A stretch of 17,523 bases of DNA. It comes from Porticoccus sp. Its GTDB lineage: Bacteria > Pseudomonadota > Gammaproteobacteria > Pseudomonadales > Porticoccaceae. The notes under the pieces were generated by a model. It saw only the letters and a program-made list of their open reading frames with translations. It had not been told where the DNA came from and searched no databases. The stretch lies in the NCBI GenBank assembly GCA_023263825.1, contig JALQUJ010000064.1, positions 1-17,523 of the forward strand, given 5' to 3'. Below, in pieces: positions 7,904 to 13,985 of the stretch. The first letter of the stretch is position 1; each line of letters starts with the position of its first letter. Both the position numbers and the translations under genes were made by a program.

Positions 7904-8307
7904 TATAGGTTTTCTTCCTTGAATCGGTGTATTTGGCGGCGTTGTTTTTTTGTCGGGCGCCGGTCATGGGTTGAGGCAGAGCAATTAGCAGCTTTACGTT
8001 CTGCTGAAAGTTTTGCTCGTTTTTCAATACTTTCAGCTGTTTCGCTATACAGTGTTTCGGCTTCTGTAGCCCCGCGGCGTTGATCAAAAAGTTTATCAAC
8101 GATCACAGTCTTTTCATCCCATCCTTGGCGAATACAGAGTGTTTCTCCAAGAATGATATCTTTACTGGGTTTTGTTCGTTGGCCGTTAATATGAACTTTG
8201 CCACCTTCAATGGCAGCTTTGGCTAATGCACGGGTTTTAAAAAAGCGTGCAGCCCAGAGCCACTTGTCTATTCTTATTTTTTGAAGAGGTTCTGATGATT
8301 TAGCCAT
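7903..8307 (-). CDS. hslR: ribosome-associated heat shock protein Hsp15 (S4 domain)
   Basis: Hsp15 binds free 50S subunits carrying a nascent chain and helps recycle stalled ribosomes. From the chosen ATG (8305-8307) the protein is 134 residues, almost the length of E. coli HslR. A longer in-frame reading begins at 8349 but lies entirely within yrfG. The S4 RNA-binding domain is at about residues 10-60, with IRIDKWLWAARFFKTRALA and GGKVHINGQRTKPSKDI. The C-terminal tail is very basic (KKQRRQIHRFKEE). The first eight bases overlap the 3' end of yrfG, and its stop overlaps the start of the DUF4124 gene, so the three are probably one transcript. The identification is firm from the S4 sequence, size and context. 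Confidence 0.95.
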   Translation of the reverse strand: MAKSSEPLQKIRIDKWLWAARFFKTRALAKAAIEGGKVHINGQRTKPSKDIILGETLCIRQGWDEKTVIVDKLFDQRRGATEAETLYSETAESIEKRAKLSAERKAANCSASTHDRRPTKKQRRQIHRFKEENL

Positions 8308-8974
8308 TGGGGAAAATTTCATCGAAGTGAACGATAGTTTGAAAGCCATCTAATTCTCTTGGGGCTTGCTGACTATCTGGTTGCCGCATTCCCAGTAGAT
8401 GGCTAATGCCATATTGCTGGGCAGAATGAAGAACGTCAATGGAGTCATCTATAAATAGTGTTTTTGCAGGGTCAAAATGTTGTTGCTTAGATAATGCCTG
8501 CCAAAATTGCTGGGACTCTTTAGGCTGGCCAAATTGATGTGAGCTATATATGTGATCGAGTAGGTTGTGAATGCCTGTTGCAGCAAGTTTTAATTCCAGA
8601 CTTTGAGGGTGTGCATTAGTAATGAGCACCCTTTGTTTTTTATGTTGCCCGAGTTGTTGCAAGAATTCCTGTACAAAAGGCCGCTCCTGAATAAGGTGTT
8701 CAATTTCTTCTTTTAGCTGGCGAATATTGACTGACAGTTCATCTGACCAGTATTCAAGGCAGTACCAATCTAAAGTCCCCCGCTTTTCATTAAACCGATT
8801 GTGTAGTTCCTTTGTTGCTTGGATTGGGCAAAGGTCATGGTGATCGGCATAACGCTTGGGCAGATGGGTCAGCCAAAAAAAGTTGTCAAAATGTAGATCT
8901 AACAGGGTGCCGTCCATATCAAATAGGACGGTATCGATTTGGCTCCAGTCTATATTGACAGTTGTTGTATCCAT
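8300..8974 (-). CDS. yrfG: GMP/IMP nucleotidase, HAD superfamily
   Basis: This HAD phosphatase is expected to dephosphorylate purine mononucleotides (GMP, IMP), by similarity to E. coli YrfG. The chosen ATG gives 224 residues, against 222 in E. coli. An in-frame TTG 12 bases upstream is less likely. All four HAD motifs are visible: FDMDGTLLDL (nucleophile Asp19, acid Asp21), LITN with Thr119, Lys152 in QPKES, and LFIDDSID with Asp176-Asp177. A cap domain lies between motifs I and II (about 35-110). It opens the yrfG-hslR-DUF4124 string, overlaps hslR by eight bases, and follows mrcA by 46 bases. The substrate range within HAD hydrolases is inferred from context and length, so the precise function is less sure than the fold. 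Confidence 0.9.
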   Translation of the reverse strand: MDTTTVNIDWSQIDTVLFDMDGTLLDLHFDNFFWLTHLPKRYADHHDLCPIQATKELHNRFNEKRGTLDWYCLEYWSDELSVNIRQLKEEIEHLIQERPFVQEFLQQLGQHKKQRVLITNAHPQSLELKLAATGIHNLLDHIYSSHQFGQPKESQQFWQALSKQQHFDPAKTLFIDDSIDVLHSAQQYGISHLLGMRQPDSQQAPRELDGFQTIVHFDEIFPNG

Positions 8975-9020
8975 TGTTGGCTTCAATATTGGGCTATGTT
9001 TATTGTCGTCGTACTCACAC

Positions 9021-11549
9021 TTAGAATAGATCTTCTGGGAGTGGAGCGCCTTCTATTAACTCATTACCTCTATCTATTGATGGTCTGGTTTCGGCCATAG
9101 GAGGAACATTTTCTTTTCGGAAGATCTCAAAGATGGCGCTGGTATGCTCTGGCCCTACTCTGAGCCCGGTGACCGGATCAATATGAACCATCACAATACC
9201 TTCTGGTTGAGGTCGTGTTATCACAGGCTCTCCTTTTAAGGCCTGTTTCATAAAATCTATCCAAATTGGTAGGGCAGCAGAGCCACCGTACTCTCTGCGG
9301 CCCAGTAGCAGATTCTCATCAAACCCTAGCCAGGCTGTGGCCGCTATGTGTGGGCTGTAGCCTGAAAACCAGGCATCTTTAGGTCCGTTAGTTGTACCTG
9401 TTTTACCAGAAATATCCGATCGCTCTAAAACCCTGGCACGTTTCCCTGTTCCTTTTCGAATGACGTCCTTGAGTATGGAGTCAATGATATAGGCAACTTG
9501 TGGATCTATAACTCTAGGAGCGACAGGCAATACTTGGGTAGGTTGTTGTGCTTCTAAAGGGTTGTTCTGTTCTATAGTTAGGCGAGATATATTGTCAGAA
9601 TCCAATGGTTTTAGGTTGGCCACGCCGTCTTGTTCTGGGCTGGTTTTCTTCGTGTCACACTCACGACAAACAGTAAGAGGTGCAGCTTGGTAAACCAGGT
9701 TGCCTTCAGCATCCTCAATGTGATCTATCAAAAAGGGTTCAACTTTATATCCACCATTGGCAAGAATAGCGTATCCGGTAGCAACTTCCAGAGGGGTAAC
9801 GGCATGGCTGCCTAGGGATAATGAAAGATCCCGGGGTAAGACAGCGGTGTTAAAACCGAATCGGTCTAAACCATTGATGGCCGTTTTTATTCCCAAACTC
9901 CGTAATATACGAATAGAAATCAGATTGCGTGATAGATAAAGTGCTTTTCGTAGTCGTGTAGGCCCATAAAATTTACCGCTGTCATTTTCTGGACGCCAGG
10001 TGTTTTCAAGGAGTTTATCCTCAAATACGACGGGCGCATCATTAAGGATACTTGCTGCAGTGAAGCCATTTTCTAATGCTGTGGTATAAATAAAAGGTTT
10101 GAAGTTGGAGCCAGGTTGCCGCTCAGCTTGGGTGATGCGATTAAAGTGGCTTTGGTAGAAATCAAAACCACCAACTAAAGCTTGAATGCCGCCATCTTCA
10201 GGGTTTAGTGCCACAATAGCAGCTTGGGCTTTTGGGAGTTGTGTCAATGCCCACTGGTTCTTTGCTTTGTCTGGACTGTCTATATCAGGATCATCTATAC
10301 CAGGGTTATCTGTTATAGCTTCTACGCGAATGAGGTCACCCTGTGAAAATAGTTTACTAGCGGATTTGATGGGGGCAGATCGACTATTGGGGCTATTGTA
10401 TTTGCGTAATCCTTTTAGGCCGTTTTCCCATAAGATTTCTCCGTGTTGATTATCATCTAAAAGAATATGAAGGGATTGTTCTTTTACTTCTGTGACGATA
10501 GCTGGGGTTAATTTTCCGTAGCGTGGTGTTTTTTGTAGTATTGAAGCCCACTGTTCTGATTCTATGACTTGTGCTTCTGGGCCACGGTATCCATGGCGTT
10601 GGTCATAATCCAGCAATCCTTTTTGAACAGCTGTTTGTGCGCTTCGCTGAAGTTCACCTTTAATCGTAGTGTAAACACGGTAACCATCAGTGTAGGCTGC
10701 ATCACCTACCATTTCGATAATTTCTTTACGTGCTATTTCAGAAACATAAGGGGCATTGAGTTCGACGTTATAGCCATGGTAATCAGCACTGACGGGCTCG
10801 GCTTCTGCCTGTTGGTAGGTGTTGGCATCAATATAATTTAGATCCAACATTCGTTTGAGAATCCAGTTGCGCCTAATCAGTGCACGATCTGGATTAGCGA
10901 TGGGGTTATAGGCAGAAGGTGCTTTGGGGAGGCCGGCAATCATAGCCAGTTGCGCCAAGCTCAGCTCTTTAATGGGTTTGCCGTAATAAACGTGTGCAGC
11001 AGCATCAATGCCGTAGGCCCTGTTGCCCTGGTATATCTTGTTGGCATACAGGGTTAGGATTTCGTCTTTAGATAAGTCATCTTCTATACGTAGGGCCAAT
11101 AGAATTTCATTAAATTTACGGGTAAATGTCTGCTTACGTGTGAGAAAGAAGTTTCTGGCGACCTGCATAGTAATAGTGCTGCCCCCCGTTTTTATTTCGC
11201 CAGAGGTGATAAGTTGGGAAGCGGCTCGTAAAAGGCCGGCAACATCAACTCCCCCGTGTTCGTAAAAGCGGTCATCTTCTGCAGATAAAAGTGCTTTCAC
11301 ATACAAGGGAGGAATGTCAGAAAAAGTAATCGGTGTTCGCCTTTTTTCACCAAATTCACCAATTAGTTGCGAATCTTGTGAATAAATTCTCAAAGGAGTC
11401 TGCAGTTTTACCTTACGAAGGCTTTCAACGGAGGGTAATTTAGGACTAAGGTATAGGTATAAGCTGCCGCTAACCACTAATAAGCCGCCTAATACTGCAA
11501 AAGTAAACCATAAAAGATAGCTAAGAAGTTTGAGGTGGGTTTTTTTCAT
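9021..11549 (-). CDS. mrcA: penicillin-binding protein 1A (bifunctional transglycosylase/transpeptidase)
   Basis: PBP1a polymerises lipid II and cross-links peptidoglycan in the periplasm, anchored in the inner membrane. The protein is 842 residues, compared with about 850 in E. coli. It has a short cytoplasmic tail and a membrane segment (about 9-34). The glycosyltransferase domain carries EDDRFYEHGG (catalytic Glu91), GGSTITMQVARN (122-133) and RKFNEILLALRIE. An OB-like insert lies at about 315-415. The transpeptidase has SNFK (nucleophile Ser481), SRN (540-542) and KTGTT (716-720). A CREC pair (Cys628, Cys631) sits in the loop before KTGTT. The gene is complete and diverges from the pilM remnant, the conserved mrcA/pilM arrangement. 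It is named ponA in pseudomonads. Confidence 0.98.
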   Translation of the reverse strand: MKKTHLKLLSYLLWFTFAVLGGLLVVSGSLYLYLSPKLPSVESLRKVKLQTPLRIYSQDSQLIGEFGEKRRTPITFSDIPPLYVKALLSAEDDRFYEHGGVDVAGLLRAASQLITSGEIKTGGSTITMQVARNFFLTRKQTFTRKFNEILLALRIEDDLSKDEILTLYANKIYQGNRAYGIDAAAHVYYGKPIKELSLAQLAMIAGLPKAPSAYNPIANPDRALIRRNWILKRMLDLNYIDANTYQQAEAEPVSADYHGYNVELNAPYVSEIARKEIIEMVGDAAYTDGYRVYTTIKGELQRSAQTAVQKGLLDYDQRHGYRGPEAQVIESEQWASILQKTPRYGKLTPAIVTEVKEQSLHILLDDNQHGEILWENGLKGLRKYNSPNSRSAPIKSASKLFSQGDLIRVEAITDNPGIDDPDIDSPDKAKNQWALTQLPKAQAAIVALNPEDGGIQALVGGFDFYQSHFNRITQAERQPGSNFKPFIYTTALENGFTAASILNDAPVVFEDKLLENTWRPENDSGKFYGPTRLRKALYLSRNLISIRILRSLGIKTAINGLDRFGFNTAVLPRDLSLSLGSHAVTPLEVATGYAILANGGYKVEPFLIDHIEDAEGNLVYQAAPLTVCRECDTKKTSPEQDGVANLKPLDSDNISRLTIEQNNPLEAQQPTQVLPVAPRVIDPQVAYIIDSILKDVIRKGTGKRARVLERSDISGKTGTTNGPKDAWFSGYSPHIAATAWLGFDENLLLGRREYGGSAALPIWIDFMKQALKGEPVITRPQPEGIVMVHIDPVTGLRVGPEHTSAIFEIFRKENVPPMAETRPSIDRGNELIEGAPLPEDLF

Positions 11550-11577
11550 GATTTGGCCAGTTTTGTGACAGCTTCGT

Positions 11578-11583
11578 ATTATA
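11578..11583 (-). promoter_or_regulatory. candidate -10 box of the mrcA promoter
   Basis: On the minus strand the six bases read TATAAT, a perfect sigma-70 -10 hexamer, 28 bases upstream of the mrcA ATG. The only TTGACA-like hexamer upstream is TTGCCA, with a 13-base spacer that is too short for a standard promoter. The -35 is therefore weak or absent. The position within the 133-base divergent mrcA/pilM gap supports the call. Confidence 0.45.
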
Positions 11584-11609
11584 GGGCGAAAAAAAGTGGC
11601 AATACACTA

Positions 11610-11625
11610 CTTGCAAACTTGCAAA
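11610..11625 (+). repeat. tandem octamer in the mrcA/pilM divergent promoter region
   Basis: CTTGCAAA is repeated twice without spacer, 58 bases upstream of the pilM start. Each copy contains TTGCAA, a partial -35 match, but no good -10 lies at 16-18 bases downstream. The plus-strand promoter that now drives pilM-aroK-aroB should lie in this 133-base gap, and I cannot pinpoint it. Confidence 0.35.
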
Positions 11626-11682
11626 AAATAGCTAAGGTTGCATGTTAGATGCTTTGCGTAACTCTGGGAAAAGAAAACAAAA

Positions 11683-12099
11683 ATGGGAATTTTTAGCTTT
11701 CTAGATCAGCAGCCTAAAAGTTTGTTGGGGCTAGACATAAGTTCTTCGGCAGTGAAACTGCTTGAGATCAGCCGAAATGGTAGCCGTTACAAGGTAGAAA
11801 GTTACCTTGTTAGGCCTCTTCCGCCCAATACGGTTGTTGAAAAAAATATCAATGATGTGGATGCGCTGTCAGACACAATTAGAAAAGTGGTTAGCCAGGC
11901 AAAGGCAAAGGCAAAAGATACGGCTTTTGCTGTTTCTGGATCATCGGTGATCACCAAGGTCATTGAAATGCCTTCAGAGCTCAATGATCAAGCAATGGAA
12001 ACTCAAATTGCGTTAGAGGCAGATCAATATATTCCCTACCCACTCGACGAAGTGGCGCTGGATTTTGAAATCATTGGGCCTTCTGGATTAAATGCTTAA
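11683..12099 (+). pseudogene. pilM: truncated pilM (N-terminal third only), fused to aroK start
   Basis: PilM is a cytoplasmic FtsA-like ATP-binding protein that links PilN to the type IV pilus motor and is normally about 354 residues. Here the frame is 138 residues. It begins with the family N-terminus (LLGLDISSSAVKLLEIS, 14-30). It continues with well-conserved pilM sequence: RYKVESY (35-41), VVEKNI (51-56), SGSSVITKVIEMP (85-97) and ALEADQYIPYPLDEVALDFE (110-129). After IIGPS (130-134) only GLNA precedes the stop. The stop lies inside the aroK start region. Nothing resembling the rest of pilM, or pilN, pilO, pilP or pilQ, follows. The fragment lacks most of the ATP-binding fold and cannot be a working PilM. 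Its reading frame is intact and conserved-looking, so the loss may be recent or the frame may be kept as a translational leader for aroK. Confidence 0.9.
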
Positions 12100-12616
12100 A
12101 CACAACAATTTATTTCTTGTCGGCCCCATGGGGGCTGGCAAGACAACCATAGGCCGGTTCCTGGCTGAAAATCTCGATTTAGAATTTGTAGACCTTGACG
12201 CTGAAATTGAAGATCGTTGCGGTGCTAATATTCCCTGGATTTTTGATGTTGAAGGAGAAGAGGGTTTCCGCAAGCGAGAATCTAGGATGTTGGATGAAGT
12301 AACCTCTCGTAGAGGGGTGCTTCTCGCTACAGGTGGTGGTGCTGTACTTGCAGAAAGTAATCGTGAAACTTTGAAGCAACGCGGTTATGTTGTTTACCTT
12401 AGTGCCTCAGTTGGCCAGCTGTTAGAACGTACTGCTCATGATCGCAATCGTCCGTTATTGCAAGTGGATAACCCCCGGCAAGTTATTGAAAAACTTATAT
12501 CAGACCGAGACCCTCTGTATAGAGAAGTAGCTGACCTAATTGTCGTGACAGAAAAAAGAAAACCTCAGCTTGTTGCTGACGATATTGTTACAGCAGTTCG
12601 TCAGTTAATGGATTGA
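12092..12616 (+). CDS. aroK: shikimate kinase
   Basis: AroK phosphorylates shikimate with ATP in the chorismate pathway (cytosol). The protein is 174 residues, the usual length. Visible features are the P-loop GPMGAGKT (11-18), the DLD of VDLDAEIE (Asp34, Asp36), FRKRES (59-64) with substrate-binding arginine, the GGGAVL loop (81-86), the lid NRPLL with Arg120, and DRDPLY (138-143). The ATG overlaps the stop of truncated pilM by eight bases. No good Shine-Dalgarno precedes it (only CTGGATTAA), so translation is probably coupled to the pilM remnant. In relatives aroK follows pilQ, so its upstream neighbour has changed here. aroB follows after 55 bases. Confidence 0.97.
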   Translation: MLKHNNLFLVGPMGAGKTTIGRFLAENLDLEFVDLDAEIEDRCGANIPWIFDVEGEEGFRKRESRMLDEVTSRRGVLLATGGGAVLAESNRETLKQRGYVVYLSASVGQLLERTAHDRNRPLLQVDNPRQVIEKLISDRDPLYREVADLIVVTEKRKPQLVADDIVTAVRQLMD

Positions 12617-12671
12617 TGTGGTACATTTCTAGTTACATTCATTTAGTAGCCGTTAGTAGAAACCATTCATA

Positions 12672-13766
12672 GTGAAAAAACAAAGAGAACTCAGAGTTGA
12701 TTTGGGTGATAGAAGTTATCCCATTGTTATTGGTGAGGGCTTGTTAAAACAGCCAAATTTACTCACGCCGTTTATTTTTGGGCAACAGGTATTAGTTGTA
12801 ACTAACGAAACCATTGCTCCCTTGTATTTAGAATCTATCATGGCTGGTTTGTCGTCATATCAGGTCGAATCCGTTGTATTGCCTGATGGTGAAAAATATA
12901 AGAACCTGGAAACCCTTAATACTATTTTTGACACCTTACTTTCTAAAAAGCATAACCGTACGACGACGCTTATAGCTTTGGGAGGTGGTGTTATTGGTGA
13001 TATGACGGGTTTTGCCGCAGCTTGTTATCAGCGGGGAGTTAACTTTATTCAACTCCCAACAACTTTACTTGCTCAGGTAGATTCTTCCGTTGGGGGAAAA
13101 ACGGCAGTTAATCACCCTATGGGAAAAAATATGATTGGTGCCTTTTATCAGCCCCAATGTGTAATTGCTGATACAGGCACGCTGAATACACTGGATGATC
13201 GTCAGCTTCGGGCGGGATTAGCAGAGGTTATAAAATATGGTCTTATTGCCGATGCTCCTTTCTTTAATTGGTTAGAAGAGAATATCAATCATTTGTTGGA
13301 CAGAGACCCAGAGGCTTTAGCCTATGCCATTGAAAGGTCCTGTGAGAATAAAGCAAAAGTAGTTAGCCTGGATGAGCGTGAGGGTGGTGTGCGTGCTATC
13401 TTGAATCTTGGCCATACCTTTGGTCATGCCATAGAAACCTATCAATCCTATAAAGATTGGTTACATGGAGAGGCAGTATCAGTGGGAATGGTGATGGCTG
13501 CCAAGTTATCAAATGCCTTGGGTTGGATTCCTGAAAATGATGTTAGTAGAACAAAAGAGCTGCTTTTAAAATGTGAATTGCCAGTGTCAGCACCAAAGGA
13601 TATGTCAGCAGAGAAATTTTTGGAGCTTATGTCTGTTGATAAAAAGGTATTGGATGGTAGTTTGCGCTTGGTTTTACTTAAGTCAATTGGTCATGCTGTG
13701 GTGACATCAGATTTTGATCCTAACTGTCTAAATACTTTGTTGGAGTCTAGAGTTCCCGAGGGTTAG
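12672..13766 (+). CDS. aroB: 3-dehydroquinate synthase
   Basis: AroB is an NAD+- and Zn2+/Co2+-dependent cytosolic enzyme that converts DAHP to 3-dehydroquinate, the second step of the shikimate pathway. The protein is 364 residues, typical length. It shows DGEKYKN (72-78), the NAD-binding GGGVIGDMTGFAAACYQRG (104-122), and LPTTLLAQVDSSVGGKTAVN (128-147). KNMIGAFYQP follows, then metal ligands Glu185 in AEVIKYG, His248 in NLGHTFGHAIE and His265 in LHGEA. The start is GTG at 12672 with a weak ribosome site; no better start is visible before the family N-terminus. It is co-directional with aroK in the classical aroKB pair. The usual SPOR/DamX gene is absent downstream. Confidence 0.97.
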   Translation: MKKQRELRVDLGDRSYPIVIGEGLLKQPNLLTPFIFGQQVLVVTNETIAPLYLESIMAGLSSYQVESVVLPDGEKYKNLETLNTIFDTLLSKKHNRTTTLIALGGGVIGDMTGFAAACYQRGVNFIQLPTTLLAQVDSSVGGKTAVNHPMGKNMIGAFYQPQCVIADTGTLNTLDDRQLRAGLAEVIKYGLIADAPFFNWLEENINHLLDRDPEALAYAIERSCENKAKVVSLDEREGGVRAILNLGHTFGHAIETYQSYKDWLHGEAVSVGMVMAAKLSNALGWIPENDVSRTKELLLKCELPVSAPKDMSAEKFLELMSVDKKVLDGSLRLVLLKSIGHAVVTSDFDPNCLNTLLESRVPEG

Positions 13767-13870
13767 CTGATCGGAAAAACGAATGATGTGTATTTGATTG
13801 TCCTGCTTACAGAATGTACTAATTTGCCCTTTTTGAAAATATAAAAACATTTTTCTCCCCTAGACATTTG

Positions 13871-13931
13871 TGGCGCTGGCTGCGGATGTGTAAAATGTGT
13901 CTCCTTTTGTGCCAGCACCAATCATTTTTTT
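13871..13931 (+). terminator. long-loop stem with T-run, possible aroB terminator or gltB leader
   Basis: Positions 13871-13880 pair with 13911-13920 (TGGCGCTGGC against GCCAGCACCA), ten pairs with one C-A mismatch, around a 30-base loop. A run of seven T starts four bases after the stem. The loop holds a repeated ATGTGT. This could end the aroKB transcript. The long loop is unusual for a simple terminator, and the element sits 66 bases upstream of gltB. A leader or attenuator role is therefore an alternative. The remainder of the 219-base aroB-gltB gap shows no ORF. A TATATT at 13963-13968 is a possible gltB -10. Confidence 0.4.
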
Positions 13932-13985
13932 GGTTTTTGTACTGTAACTTATTGTTTTTAGTTATATTTTACCTAGAGTTGTATT

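Noticed and set aside
8308..8349. Longer N-terminus for HslR
   Set aside because: It would lie wholly within the yrfG coding end, and the family N-terminus begins at the ATG 8305-8307.
11683..12099. A complete small gene rather than a broken pilM
   Set aside because: The first 134 residues follow the PilM family closely and end abruptly at the aroK start. No known short PilM class is recognised.
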